Assembly: GCA_016508695.1 (NCBI GenBank)
Contig: VNKQ01000016.1
Coordinates: 434,001-498,000 of the forward strand
Reading direction: 5' to 3'
Length of the DNA stretch: 64,000 bases
Source: Hyphodiscus hymeniophilus
Lineage: Eukaryota > Ascomycota > Leotiomycetes > Helotiales > Hyphodiscaceae
Shown: piece by piece, positions 32,207 through 44,700 of the stretch
How positions within the stretch are numbered: position 1 is the stretch's first letter
How the letters are laid out: every line of letters begins with the position of its first letter
Position numbers and translations under genes: made by a program
The notes under the pieces: model-generated
What the model was told of the DNA's origin: nothing
Seen by the model: only the letters and a program-made list of their open reading frames with translations
Database searches by the model: none

Positions 32207-35056
32207 GGCTCAGGATTTGGACAAAGGAGGCTGCGAGTACAGCTGGTCAGCCAAGAAACTACTAAAGATCGAACGAGTACTTTGGGCGTTTAGAGTCATT
32301 TCCTGCTGTGTTATGCTTTCCAGTAGGCCCCACAATGATGAAAGCAAGTAATCTGTGTAATTCAGGGGAGGGAATATGGAACATGCAACCAAGAGTGTTT
32401 TGCGATAACGCAAGAGAGCAGGAAGTACTCACTAGTTTCGCACCGCGTAAGTGAACTTCAAGTCTGAAAACAAAAACTGTCAGTATGAGTGAAGTGAAGA
32501 GGGACTGGATTGAACGTTTTATTATGAGAGAAGTGACGTAGGTTTGAAGGTATGGGATTGAGACAGTTGGCGAGATTCCATATTGGCGGAGGCGATGGTG
32601 AAATGTTGGTTGCGAAGAGAGGGCTACTGGAAGGCCTACTCACACTGCTTCTTCCTTTGTAGGCTGATTCTAGAATCGATGTGTCAGCGTGGTCAAAATT
32701 TCCTATGAGTGCCTCCACATTCTCGTAACGAAGAGAGTGTAGAAGTGAAGATGTGAGGTTGAGATAGTTTGACGACATCGGGTTCCCCCAACTGCTGGCT
32801 GAAAGACTTTGTGACAAACTGTGTAGTGAAGACGGACAGCGAAGTTGAGACAACCTCGAGAACATAACTTAGGGAAATGGTTCAGAAGATTTTATGGCGA
32901 TGGAAATATGATGGAATTAGACGTTCAGTTTTCAGGGAGTTGTGCGAAGAAGAAGTGATGTCAAACACTTGGTTGTGTGGCACGACTAGGAAGATGGTCA
33001 GAAAATGTGGGCTTACCTTGAGATTAACTCTTTAATATTGCTCAGAGCTGCCGTTGACAAGTTTGACGGCGTCACGTAATGACTGATAAAGTGATGAGAG
33101 CAGGATTCTGGTTCCAGACTCAGAATCTTGCTTCGAGGAGAGTTGAGATTCGTCGCTCAATTTGGTGTTGAGCGATATATAAGGATTGAGAATGAAGTGC
33201 CGTAGGTGTGAGCTTTTGATGGCCTACGGATTTGCGTATAGAGTAGAGCGTTGGTCTTTACGAAAGGCCACGGGGAGTCTTAGATATGCTGGAACTCGAG
33301 ACGATTCCGTTGCACAATATTTTTAGAAAGTGGGGGTGTGAGGAGATCGTGAAACTTGATCTCTAGTGGGTGTAGAGGAGAAGGCGAGGTTAGGCGATAC
33401 TGTAAGATTTTACACGGCGTCTGAAGATGGAGGTCTAGTGGCTCCAAACAGCCGAGACTTGAGCGGAGGAGAAACTCTAGCCAAGGGCAGTGTAAAAGAT
33501 CCACGGTCGAAATTCGCAGATTACCAGAGAAGGCAATCGTGGTAGAAGCTGGAGGTGAGTGTGAAAGATGAGTCTAGTTGATTTCGTAGATGGTGTATTG
33601 TGGATGTATATCTGATTAGGATGCTTTCAAAGTCTAGACACAGAAATGTTTAGCCTATGGAACTCTGGGATATGTGAAAAAGAGGCATATCAAGAGAGAG
33701 CAATGCTATGTGCTGCGGTACGAGAGCTCAGCATCAGACTGACCGAGGTGGACACCTGGGTACGGAGTTTAGTCTGATAATTCTCTCTCTTTTGTGACAA
33801 ACTTCAAGCAGCTCTCTAGTCCGCAAAAACGGTAGCATCCCGACCGTCGGATAATCTGAGGATGTCGGGCAAAGCTTTGTGTCGCCCAGCTTTCAGCTGG
33901 CTTGCCGCAACAACTACAAGCCCATGACAGGGAACAGGTTCCAAATGCGCTTCGTCCTGATTGCTTGCCGGGCACTGGCTCATGGGCTGCCCTTATGACA
34001 ATAAAGTGACAAGGGGGAGAGTTATCTCTGCCACAAATATCTGACCAGGATTCCAAGTGCGGGGAATGTTCAAAGCATCAAGGAAAGTCAAGCACTCACC
34101 ACCGTAAATATATTATGCCCGAAAACTCGGAATCGACAGTGGAATTAAGGATCTGGTATCTAGATTTTGCAGTTAGCGTCCATGCATAGAAGGCAACCTT
34201 TGGAGGGTGCTTCAAGGAGTTCCAAACCCTCCAACACCGACTTACCTCAAATAACCGCAATTGCCGTAAAGAACAAAAACCGAAAGCCTTTCTAATTTTT
34301 CTCCCTCTCGATGGTCTCTCTCAAGTATATAACACGCACGGAACAGAACCCCAATCCGCAGAATCAATCTATATCGTTTCCGCCGTTTTTACCCAGTACG
34401 TGTTCGTCGATATGTAATTCGAACAGGAGAACGATGGACAGAAGGATAGGTGAGTTGTGCAAGCGTGCTCAGCGCTTACAGCGAGGATGGGTTGGAGGAA
34501 GCTGGGTTTGGATGCGAGGCTTAGGTCGCCTGGCTTATGCGTGGCCCATTGTTGAGCTCTCTGGGAAGGCGACGGGCCTTTCTATCTCTCCTTTCTTTCT
34601 ACTTCGCAGTATATATCGCCGTCGCAGAGAGTTTTGCGATGTGTTTGTTTCGGGTCTCGCAGGCTTGTGAAGGAGGGAGGAGCGGAGGATGGTTGGTATG
34701 ATTGCGCAGGGGATGGACTCGAGGATGTGGTCTTTGTGAGGCGCAACGTTGGATAATGCGGGGAAGGGCGGGTGTCGCGAGACTACCTAAATGCGGAGTG
34801 GTACCACGAGATGATTCTGGCCTGGATGGGCGGGCTATCTCGTTTCGATTCGATTTGTTCGAGGGCTCGGAGGATTAATCAGGTGGAGGATATATCAATG
34901 GAGGGAGCCGATGTGGTCTGGCGACTCTGGGATGGAAGTGATGGAAGAAGGAAGGGATTGGGGGAGCTGCCACTTCGAAGGGGCCTGCAGGAGGATGTAT
35001 GTATGTAGGTAAGTGGTGCTGGCGTCGGCCTTCTTCACTGGCTGCTGGTGGATGGC

Positions 35057-35088
35057 TGGTGGTGGGTGGTGGGTGGTGGGTGGTGGGC
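35057..35088. repeat. GGTGGGT microsatellite
   Basis: About four tandem copies of a 7-base GGTGGGT-like unit on the plus strand. The G-runs could in principle form a G-quadruplex. Confidence 0.8.
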
Positions 35089-35594
35089 CACACAGAGTCC
35101 GGAGAGGTTGCCAGGATAAGGGGCGGTAGTAGGGGCTGGTTGTGGCCAGTCACGAAAGAGGCTAGAAGGTTAATTCGAGAGGAAGAAGAGGGGCAGACGC
35201 CAGTCATTGCTTTGGGATATTCTTTAATAACTTTGCATAGGAGTCTTCTTCGTGAAGGAATGGGTCGAGTTGATCGTTGAGATGTAGAGGGAGAGAAAAC
35301 CAGCAATACCAACCAGTAAGGTAGGTAGGTACCCTAGGGTAGAGTGAATACATAGAATAGGTGAGAGCTCTATCTCGCCTGCTGGCGCTCTCTCAACTCT
35401 ACTAACTCTACTCCTCCTTCTTCCTCAAAGCATCACCAGAACCCCTCCTCCTTCCTCAAAGAATCCCTCTCCTCTCTCCCATCCCCTCAATGTGGTGAAT
35501 CAGGAGATCACTCATGATCTCCCCGGTACTGCCGTACTTGAAGGGATGATCTCCCTCGCTCTGGTTGAGCAAATCGCCACCATGATCCGACCTA

Positions 35595-35612
35595 CTACTA
35601 GCTAGCTAGTAG
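35595..35612. repeat. Perfect 18-base palindrome
   Basis: CTACTAGCTAGCTAGTAG reads the same on both strands. It could be chance within simple sequence, or a binding site for a dimeric factor. Confidence 0.7.
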
Positions 35613-35730
35613 CTACTTTAAACTTGTGGTGGAGGACGACTAGGTCTGGTGGGTAGGGAATATATACCATCGAGATCTCCCGGCGTATTGTAGCCAAGAT
35701 CTAGGAGAAGAAGTCCGGACCAGCAGGACT

Positions 35731-35970
35731 GAAGAACTAACTACCTTATATTGGTACCATACCAAATCTTACCTAAGAAGAAAAGAACTAACCTGGTGAA
35801 CTACCTTATTGTTACCATACCAAATCTTACCTCAGAAGAAAAGAACTAACCTGGTGAACTACCTTATTGTTACCATACCAAATCTTACCTCAGAAGAAAA
35901 GAACTAACCTGGTGAACTACCTTATTGTTACCATACCAAATCTTACCCGAGAAGAAAAGAGGACTCCAAC
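35731..35970. repeat. 58-bp tandem repeat, about 3.5-4 copies
   Basis: The word GAAGAAAAGAACT recurs at 35777, 35835 and 35893, and a variant GAAGAAAAGAGG at 35951. The spacing is exactly 58 bases, and the intervening sequence is nearly identical. The first copy diverges left of 35777. The copies are probably recent because the inner two are almost unchanged. Confidence 0.93.
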
Positions 35971-36364
35971 AACGCCCCATGTAAAGGAAAAGGTCCCCTG
36001 AGAGCAGTGTTCGGTGGACCCCGAAAACTCTTACCCCAACCCCAGCATTCACCCCCTTTTCCCTTTTCCCTATCCCCATCCCCTTCTCTCTCTCGTCGTT
36101 CCTCGCCCATCCATCGCCAATCTGAATTCTTCCATGCAAGTATCCAATCCAAACCCCACAGTGCAGGATCAACATTACAGCAATAGCAATGAGCATATCG
36201 TACCCAAGGTAGGTAGAAGCCATGTTCTTCTCACCACGACCCCTCCACTCCTCCACCACCACGGGACACACGGGAGAGAGAGAGACAGCGGAGTGGAATG
36301 CATGCTTACTTACATGCTCCCTGCTCCTCCCTAACCTTACCCCAGATTCTCGCTAGCACCCCCT

Positions 36365-36423
36365 ATCCCCATCTCCATCCCCATCCCCATTCCCATTCCC
36401 ATTCCCATTCCCATCCCCATCTC
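36365..36423. repeat. CCCATT/CCCATC microsatellite
   Basis: Tandem 6-base units CCCATC and CCCATT over about 55 bases. Confidence 0.85.
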
Positions 36424-36704
36424 CCACAGACAGACAGACAGACGCATGCAGCACATACCCATCGCCCATCGCCCATCCCTCTTCGCACACCGGAAACCAC
36501 CAAACCACCAATCCACCCCCTCACGCCAGTGGCTGGCAAGTCCCATTCATTCATTCGCGCAAGAGTAAGAACCCTCGAAAGGAAAGCGCGGGGAAGCAAA
36601 GCAAGTAAGTAGACTTGGCTCTCGCTCTCGCACTCCCTTTCGCCTTGAGAACTACGCTCGCACAGCAAAAGCAGCTAGACGCACGCCATTATTACACGTC
36701 CGAA

Positions 36705-36733
36705 TCGTCTCGTCTCGTCTCGTCTCGTCTCGT
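36705..36733. repeat. CGTCT microsatellite
   Basis: Five to six tandem copies of the 5-base unit CGTCT. Confidence 0.85.
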
Positions 36734-37396
36734 TTGTCCTGTGCAACATCACCATCAACATCAGCGCGGCCATCGTATGTAGCTCATTTCCCAAAGCGTG
36801 CCCATGCGTTTTTCCTACTTCTCGCTTGTCTTGCTGTCAGGGATAGACACAACTGCATTGCCTACAGTATATTGCTTTCTCGTGATGCCTCATCTCCCCC
36901 CCCTTTTGTGCGCTGCTCAGAAACCCAGAGACCTAGATCCGTCGGGGTTGTGCTGCCTTGGTGAGCTGTGAGTGAGCGCTGAGTTCATGAATTCAGTACC
37001 GATTCAACGGGTGCAGGTGGTGATCCAATGGCGAGGCTGAGGCTGGGCGCTGGAGGAGGAGACGGAATGGGCTCGCTCCAGGCGCTGATTCGCCTCCGGC
37101 TCGTTTCCCCGTGACTTACTGTAGGTGCCATCTACTTCTTTTGTTGATGCCGGCAGAAATGAGGGGGGAGAGAGGGAAGTGGCTGCAAGATGCCGATTCG
37201 TAAAGAATGAGGGGCGGCCAAGCTCCAGCGCCGAGACTGGAGAATAGAGATATATGGTGTATGGATGCATGAATATGTATTTGGGTATTTGGGAGGTGGG
37301 GCGAGCATGCCCGAGTACACTACTATGTTACATTTTATATATGCAGGCTGTGCGTGCTGCAATCAACTTCCACCTCTCATATCCAGCAGCGAAATC

Positions 37397-38442
37397 TTAA
37401 CCGGGCACCGAGTCCAATGTGCCTTTTCCTCCTGTCGATGCTATTGCATCTGGCCCTTTTTGTTGCTTCAGTTTCTCCTCGAATCTGGCGAACTCTTGCA
37501 CTGCGATTTCTTCTTCTTGGTCAAGTACCTGAGTGACTCCTTTCACTTCTTCAATCTGTGTCAACGTTAGCAAAAGTCTCTCACGCTACTCATCGTCTCC
37601 ATCTCCGTAGCTCCAGTGTCCGTATGCAGACGAAAACTTACATAATGCATCAACATCCCCTCAATCCCATTCTTCAACGTGACCGTACTGCTGTCACAAG
37701 TCCTACATGCACCCCTCAATTTCAAAAGCACCATCCCCCCTTCAAAGCCCCGGAACTCAATATCCCCTCCATCCTCCTGAATTGCCGGGCGAATCCTCGT
37801 CTCCAGTAACTCCTTGATCATACCCACAACCTCACTATCGTTCTCGTTATAACTGAGACTATCCTCCTCCCCACCCTCCTGTCCCTGCTGCCCGTCCTTC
37901 ATCTCCGTAATATTCACAATCTGCGCCCCAGAAGTGACAGCCTCGGTAATCAGCGAGAAGACCTCAGGCTTGATGTGCGCCCAGTTGGCGTCCGCCGCTT
38001 TCGTGACGGTTATGAAATCCGCACCGTAGAAGACGGACGTTATGCCGTCGATGTTCATGAGCTGCGCAGCGAGCGGCGAGGGGTGGGGAGGCGCGAGTGT
38101 GGAGCGCGGGTTCAGGTATTCGAGGAACGGACTCGAGAGGCCTGCGGGGAGGATGGGATGGTTTGGGAGGAATTTCAGAGCGTCTGGATTCGGCGTGTTC
38201 TCCGTCTGTATGAAGATGCTTCGACTGCCTCCTATTGCGGCTGGTTTGAGCATGCCCGACGGCTGGTGTAGAGGCTGTAATGTCGGTCTTAATCGTGCAT
38301 TCGAAGCTGCCATCGCTGGGAGTCTTGTGCTTTGGTGAACATTTCGACATGTGCTTGGGTGACGGATCGGAAGAGAAGGTTTTGCTGGTCTTGTCTTTGT
38401 AAATAAAGGGGCTGCTGCCCGTGAAATATTCCTCGTTGCCAT
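37397..38442 (-). CDS. NFU1: Mitochondrial iron-sulfur scaffold Nfu1
   Basis: Two exons, 38442..37642 and 37555..37397, give 319 residues across an 86-base intron. The N-terminus is a mitochondrial presequence (Arg/Ser/Ala-rich, ATRNISRAAAPLFTKTRPAK). The Nfu N-domain starts FIQTENTPNPDALKFLP and continues to FYGADFITVTK. The NifU C-domain has RPAIQEDGGDIEFRGF and GACRTCDSSTVTLKNGIE with the cluster-binding C246-x-x-C249. Nfu1 passes [4Fe-4S] clusters to lipoyl synthase and respiratory enzymes in the matrix. An acidic spacer between domains (GQEGGEEDSL) is ordinary. The second exon adds a Glu/Gln-rich tail ending GTLDSVPG. Confidence 0.94.
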
Positions 38443-38652
38443 GTTTGATTGACAATTCGCGAATTTTGGTAGTTGTAAATAAATTTAAGAAGGCAAACTT
38501 TGGATCAACACCAAGCTCTTTGTAATCCTGATATGACGCCAGCGGTCGGTTAAACATCGGGATATCAAACCCCCGTATTCCGCGATTTTTATTGACTTCA
38601 CTGTGACCGGAAGCTTTTAACACATTATTTCATCGCAACATTGCTTCTCAAA
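38443..38652. promoter_or_regulatory. Shared divergent promoter NFU1 / HIT-finger gene
   Basis: 210 bases between the two start codons; both promoters must lie here. Confidence 0.55.
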
Positions 38653-39488
38653 ATGTCGATTCAGAGTAACGAAGAAGAGGGAGTAGAAGCGAACGCAAAT
38701 ACGAATGGCACACTTTATGTACCAGACGGTGTTTATGCACCAGATACTCCCGGCTCCACCACCAATTCACCAGCTACCCTCTCAGCACAATCAGCTTCAG
38801 CATCAGTCCAACCCGAACCTACCGAGTCATTGCCTACTACAAACAATTCCAAAAGTATAAAGCTGTGTGACGTCTGCCACGAAAAAGAATACAAGTACAA
38901 GTGCTCTCGCTGCGAGCTTCCCTAGTCAGTCCCCCTCCTCCCCACCAGCAAAGCGAAGCTGACCCATCCAGTTGCTCAATCGCCTGCTCGACCATCCACA
39001 AAGCAACACATCCTCTCCCTCCATCCCCAGTACTCAAACCCGTCAACGTGGACCCCGCGAAGCCTCCTACCACTTCCGCCCGGCCGGGAACAGTCGCAGC
39101 ATCCACCCAGCCTTCGCCCTTCTCCGCACTCTCTACCAGCACCGAGCTCCATACCCTCTTCACACACTACCCCAATCTCAGCGCGCAGCTCAACGCCATC
39201 TGGGACGCCATGCAACCACCGGCTTCTCAGTCTCCCGATCTATACCATAAACTGACCGGGAAGAACAATAACCCGAAGGCGTGGAACCAGGATCGAGGCA
39301 TGGAGAAGGGAATCGAGGCGTTGCGTACGGCGAGGGGATTGTGGGGGAAGGACGGGGAGGGCGTTAGGGAGTTCGGGGAGCTGGTATTGCGGATTGTGGA
39401 GGGGTTGGATCAGGAGGAGATTGTGAGGCGGGAGTTGGAGCGGGAGAATCTGAGGGTTGTCAAGGCGTTGATGGATGGTGAGCTTTGA
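38653..39488 (+). CDS. HIT-type zinc-finger protein (Hit1/ZNHIT3-like)
   Basis: Two exons, 38653..38924 and 38972..39488, give 262 residues. The 47-base intron (donor GTCAGT) splits the zinc finger, and splicing restores Tyr91. Residues 1-70 are Ser/Thr/Pro-rich. The HIT finger has C72, C75, C84, C87, C92, C96, H100 and H104 (LCDVCHEKEYKYKCSRCELP then YCSIACSTIHKATH). After it come a proline-rich linker and a helical C-terminus (LHTLFTHYPNLSAQLNAIW, GIEALRTARGLWG). Hit1/ZNHIT3 proteins help assemble box C/D snoRNPs in the nucleus with Rsa1; membership in that subgroup is by overall layout, other HIT proteins being possible. Confidence 0.8.
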
Positions 39489-40764
39489 TGGAGCGTGGGA
39501 ATGATTCGGCTGGACGGATGGCTTTCGTTGGATGGCTGATTGGTTTTCAACATCTTGGACGAAGGACGATTTGGTGCTTTCCATCCGATCCTTGCTCAGC
39601 TTTCCCGTGGTTGGAACACAAGCGCGGGCGTGTGGCCTACACGGCTTTCTTTGGTTCTATCTTTCCAGCGATTGGGCGGCATATGCATCGGATTTGAAGC
39701 CTTCAGCAAGCACAGCGAAGCACGGCGTACGAGGGTGTGAAGGGTGTTTACAGGAGCTCGCATTCTGCTTTCAAAGATACCCCAGCACGATAGGAACAAA
39801 GTCGCATAACGAATCTGACCGTTCTGCCCCTGAACCTTTGCAAAATCCAGTACCTACATATGTGAAGCTACATGCGCATCAATCATACCCGATTCGTGAA
39901 ATCAAGCCGTCACCAACACAGTCGTTGAAGATTCGAAAACGAAAAATCTCACACGTGCTCAACCACAAAACGAAAACCCAAGTATCTCACACACATCGCG
40001 AAGCCCAAAAACCTTCCGCAGAAGTTCATCCCTCTGTCCCACTACTCTATCACACAGAATGATATACTCGACATCCATCAACAACTAAGAACCCCCCCTC
40101 TTCCCAATTCGAAAACCCACGATTCCGTAAACGCCGAAGAACCCACGCACATCCACATCTCTCACACACCTCTAACCTCTGACCTCGAGAGTAAGCTTTC
40201 TCGGGAGCGTAGGTTGATAGCTGAGGCTTAAGCTTGAGATTTGAGGTTTGGGATTCGGGGCGTATATTTAGGGGTACGGGTGGAGGTAGGAGAAGAGAAA
40301 CTCTCGTAATGACAATGAGGGGGAAGAGCAGGGAGAGGGGGGCGTGTTGGGGAGGAGGAAAGGTAAGTAGGTAAGGTAGATGGGTGGTAGGGAGAGAATG
40401 GGAAGAATGGGAAGAATGGGAAGAGTTCAATGAGCGAGCTTGAATTTGTGAGGACGGGACGAAGTGAAGGTCGTTTGTGGTGAGAGGAATGAAGCGAACT
40501 TCGCTGAAGAGTCGAAGCGGTGACTATGACGGTAAGACGGTAAGACGAGGCTGTATAGGAATATATGTCTGCCTGTAGCCATCATCTTTTGAAATCGTAA
40601 GGCTTATCGAGGTTCCGCATGAAGGAGAACAGAGGTGGGCAAACGCAAGGTGATAGGATATTGGTATTCATCCCAGCAAAGATATATGCAGCGGTACGCC
40701 ACCATGCAAAACATAAAATCATCATCATAACCTGACCGTCTGCGCCTGCGCCTCTCTTGTTACC
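39489..40764. other. Convergent intergenic, nothing recognised
   Basis: About 1.3 kb between converging genes. A plus-strand frame at 39532-40062 lacks family features. A GGGAAGAAT-type short repeat lies at about 40396-40425. Confidence 0.4.
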
Positions 40765-41766
40765 TTAGGACGAAGGCGTCCGCTTGAAACGCGCCAGGAA
40801 ACCCTTCTTCCCATCCCCTAATGGAGGGCTACTCCCACTGCCACTCCCCGAATCACCAATGCCCGTCCCCACAAGACTGTCGTCTACCTTCAACTTGTCT
40901 TTCTCCTTCTTGCCCATCAGCACCCAGACACTCTCCTTCTTGCGTAGAAACTGCCCACTGACCCGTTCCTTCACCCTCCCATTCCACGTCCCTCCTTTCC
41001 CTTCTTCCTTCTCACAAGGACTCCTGACAACTTCCTGCGCCCAATCATTCCGTCCCTCGAACCCAGGCTTGACGCGCAAGCTCTTGAGTCTACCGCTCGG
41101 GAGCGCAGGCGCCGTATCCGTATCCTCGCTATCCGAGAAGACATCCCCCGTGCTCAACGGTCTGGCATGTGCTTTGCTGGCATGTCGCAGGTGCGCGAAC
41201 TCGCCAAACGTGCGCACAGGCATCCGGTACACGTCTCTCAGCTCATCCACCTCAGCAGCCTCCTCCAAGGCGTGCGTAAGCTGGAACGGGTTCCGTTTGC
41301 TAGCCATTTCCCTCGCGACCTCCTCTCGATCCTGCAATAGGGTCCGTTGCAGATCCATCGTCGGCCTCCTGGTGCTTTTCTTCCTGGCGGGGACTACGCT
41401 GCCAAAAGGCGCATCGAAACAGTCGTCGGGGTTACTGGGCGAAAGAGCGGCCTTCAACGCTGGCGCGGCGAGTTTGTGGACTGTCTCTGGAGTGATGAGG
41501 TTGGGGGTTGCGGTTCGCTGGAAGGCGGATGCTGCGACCGTGGGGATGTGGTGGTACGTTGTCTCGATTGGGGAGAGACCGGCTGCTAGAGCTGCAGCGC
41601 GCTCTTTTGCTGCTCGTGCTTCGCGACGGAGCTGGGAGGCCAATCTTTGCTCGGAGACGTAGGCTGTTAGGCGGCGGCTGAGGTCTTCGGGGTCGAAGGG
41701 CTCACCGTCTTTGGGGCGCCGTTTTGAGGGGAGTTTGGCGGAGGGGTCGCGGAGAGGATAAGTCAT
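40765..41766 (-). CDS. Unknown fungal protein, 333 residues
   Basis: A single exon starting at an ATG at 41766. The sequence starts MTYPLRDPSAKLPSKRRPKDG. It has a predicted helix rich in Arg/Ala (QLRREARAAKERAAALAAGL). Conserved-looking blocks follow (DDCFDAPFGSVVPARKKS, RNPFQLTHALEEAAEVDEL, GRNDWAQEVVRSPCEKEEGK) and KKESVWVLMGKKEKDKLKV. The end is GKKGFLARFKRTPSS. It is basic, has no signal or membrane segment, and codes for no domain I recognise. The length and codon quality make it a likely real gene. Confidence 0.7.
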   Translation of the reverse strand: MTYPLRDPSAKLPSKRRPKDGEPFDPEDLSRRLTAYVSEQRLASQLRREARAAKERAAALAAGLSPIETTYHHIPTVAASAFQRTATPNLITPETVHKLAAPALKAALSPSNPDDCFDAPFGSVVPARKKSTRRPTMDLQRTLLQDREEVAREMASKRNPFQLTHALEEAAEVDELRDVYRMPVRTFGEFAHLRHASKAHARPLSTGDVFSDSEDTDTAPALPSGRLKSLRVKPGFEGRNDWAQEVVRSPCEKEEGKGGTWNGRVKERVSGQFLRKKESVWVLMGKKEKDKLKVDDSLVGTGIGDSGSGSGSSPPLGDGKKGFLARFKRTPSS

Positions 41767-44700
41767 TGAGCGGGAGGGTTTGGATTTCTGGGAATGTTAG
41801 AGGGGGATACGGGCATGTGTTGAGCATAGGATTGGCGATGGCTTCTAGAAGAGCACGTCTAACGTACAGAGGACCGTTCTTTTGGCGCCTTGTTATATCC
41901 TCTTGGGATCTTCGCAAAAGGTAAAGAAGCGACTGTAGCCATGACGTCCAAGTCTGTATCCCTTGCCAGAGAAGGTATGTATGAGACGGGGGTACAGATA
42001 TGTACAAATAACGGTAGCGTGCGACGAGCCTACCCGAGCGTCTGTAGTGTTCAACACACAAAAGATCGGATATCTGGTGGAATGCTGTGATACATATCAC
42101 ATGTGGAACGGTAGGAGAAGTTCTTAGTTGAGGGCAGTGAACATGTTCTTGAAGGATTGACCCGATAGAGGACTGTCCTCGTTACAGCCGCAGACGAAAC
42201 GATAGTGCGTGTGTATTCGAAGAGAGGAAACGTTGGTGTGCGAGGAGGAAACGGTAATAGCACAGGCTCGAGTCTAGATCTGTTTGTACCTCGGGTCTCG
42301 TTGGGTCTAACGACTCCCGTCTGTCTATCGAGGATGGTGGCGCCCGAGCACGAAGACGGCGACGGTTTCGTAAGAGGCGTGGAGACATGGAGAAGAAGGT
42401 TGGCGGAAGGAGGGAGAGGAAAAGAGCATGTTGAAACTTGAAGAACATGCGACTATGCGGTGAGTCCTGCGCTGCCCTGGTCGAAGAGTCCTCAATCCAG
42501 TTTAACCTGTGATGTGGAGGACACACCGGGCGTTGGTGTTGACGCTCGACGTCCCCAATGCGGACATGGTGGTGGAGGTAGTGGAGGTGGTGTATGATAC
42601 CTGGTCTGGTGATGGAGCAGTTATTGGCGGAGGCCGGGATACACGGGGGCGCACGAAGGTTAATTGCCAACAGGGGTTGGGATTTTCATTCTCATTTACT
42701 AATTAAGAAAGAAATGGGGATATACTACCGGCACCATACTTACTGTACCGCGTACGAAGTAGATCAATGAATGGTATGTGGATTCATGTGAGCTGGTTGT
42801 CGCAATCCCCGGCCAAAGACAGGCAGACATACATACCCAGCTGCATACCTACTTACTCGGATGAGGCTCATCTCCTCTCGTCTCTCTCGTCTCTCTCGTC
42901 CTGTCTGTCATATATGATATGCATACTCTATTGCAGTGTTGCACAACCAGCCGTGCCTGTTGAAAGCTTAAGCTCGGTATCCGTTCTGCGCCAGTGCGCC
43001 ATCGATCTCGTGCGTGCCGTGTGAAGCTGAAGCCGCGGTGCCGCAAGGGAGGAACAGGAGCCATGTTGGTGCAGTGGTTGGTTAAGGGCCAGTTTACTGT
43101 GCTTGTACTATTGATTGTGTTGGCTTTCACTTCGTCGATGCGATGTTTCTGATGCTTCTGCTGCTTTTCCTTCTTTTCTTTCTTTTCCCTCTCCTGTTTG
43201 GCCGGTTCGAGACCATTCTGGGTTGTTGCCGATCATACACATGATTGTTTCGGCTCCTGGACTTCTGATTGCTTCGAGAGTCGAGACTCACCTTCCCGGG
43301 TTGAGAGGGGACTATCGTTCACTTGCATTTGGTGGGGAACCTTGTTGGTAACAATCCGACCCTAACAAGACAGGGGGACATGGAGCCATGCTCCTCCTAC
43401 TCCTCCTCGCAGGATTCAGCATCCTCGCATGTCCTGGCTCCTGACTCTTGATTCCTGAATCACCCGTCGGCGCTGAACTCGTGCATCCTGCTGTCTGCCC
43501 ACGCGATCACAGAATTTGCTTGAAGATTGTTGCAGTGAGTATGTGAGTTGTCAGCTGGATCGGCATTGAATGTTCCTGTCGCACCGTTGAGTTCTTGTAC
43601 AAGTACGAGGTAAATATTTATCCCTTTAAGGGAGAGTTGTATTCTGTCACATTTGCTTGTAGGCTACCAAATATCTGATCCACCCCAATTTGTAGGTAAT
43701 CATTGTCTTCTACAAGCCTTGACTGATTCAAAGGAAGGTGTTTTCTCTCCTTTTGCTCGCCTCGTCGCTGAAGAAACAAGTCTTCTCTTATTTCTTCTTC
43801 ATCATCGTGTTTTCTGCCCTGTTTTGCCCCCTCTCTTGCTGTTCTGATTCTCGTTTCTGTATTATCACATATTCTGAACTCTGCGTACGTCCGAAAGGGT
43901 CGTCCTCCTCGCCCGGCTGAGAGGTTCATGGTACACATTTGCAATGTGCCTGAAGTCTAGCCGCCGGGCCCAAGGCTCAGGAAGGGTTCAGAGGAATTGG
44001 GTCAAGAAAAAGAAGCCCAATTTCCAGATCTCCAGCTCGTCTAGGAACTCTCCTTCCTTACCGACCATCCACTTCTAACATCACTTGCTGATTGGGCTCT
44101 GTCGAGTTTCGCGAAAGGCGCTACTTCAGGGGAACCGAGGTCCAACCGAATGAAATGAGAACGGAACGTAACGCCATGTAACGCAACTGAACTCGAACAC
44201 ATTTATTATCTTATCTATTGATCGCACAAAGCGCATACTTTATATTGCACCAACTAGGCTAGCTCATTCTCGTTGTAACATTGTAGTGCGTTCCAACTTC
44301 TTCTATCCTTCGGTCGTTTTCAGCCTTACTCGTGTGTTTGTTACATCCTAGCGAGAAGCCATTCCAAGATATACCATCCCTTACTTCTGGACAAACGCAC
44401 GCCGAAAATAGCCACGAATAATCAATCTTTGATCATGTCGAGAGGTAAGCCGCAATCTTTGAGCTTATCAATAATCTGATATCGACAAGCGGATGTTTTC
44501 CGACTGTGATCGCCCTGAAGTCGTACTGACCTGCTGTCGCTTGACCGCCTCCCAAAAGTGGAGGGAAAGGCTTGATATCGTTCAGAACTCTACTCCAAAA
44601 CGCTTGGCCGTGACGCCTCCCACATGCATATAACAAACACTTTGTGTCCATTTTCCAGGAAAATCTACACCGGAAACAAAATAATAGTCCCAGTCAACCA

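Larger units (their letters stand above)
32207..37396. other. Gene-poor 5.2 kb with repeats and long leader of PSP1 gene
   Basis: No gene can be supported on either strand over 5.2 kb. The left end is the upstream region of the PSP1-domain gene and may include a spliced 5' leader. Beyond it come low-complexity tracts listed separately (58-bp tandem repeat, G/T-rich, CCCATT-like and CGTCT-like microsatellites). Open frames in these tracts (for example near 34311-34670 and 36298-36668) encode simple-sequence peptides and are not credible genes. Confidence 0.5.

Noticed and set aside
36298..36668. Frames rich in His/Pro or Met/Gly
   Set aside because: They are translations of the CCCATT microsatellite, not genes.
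39532..40062. 176-codon plus-strand frame after the HIT-finger gene
   Set aside because: It has no family features, lies in a convergent 3' region, and its composition is like noncoding sequence.
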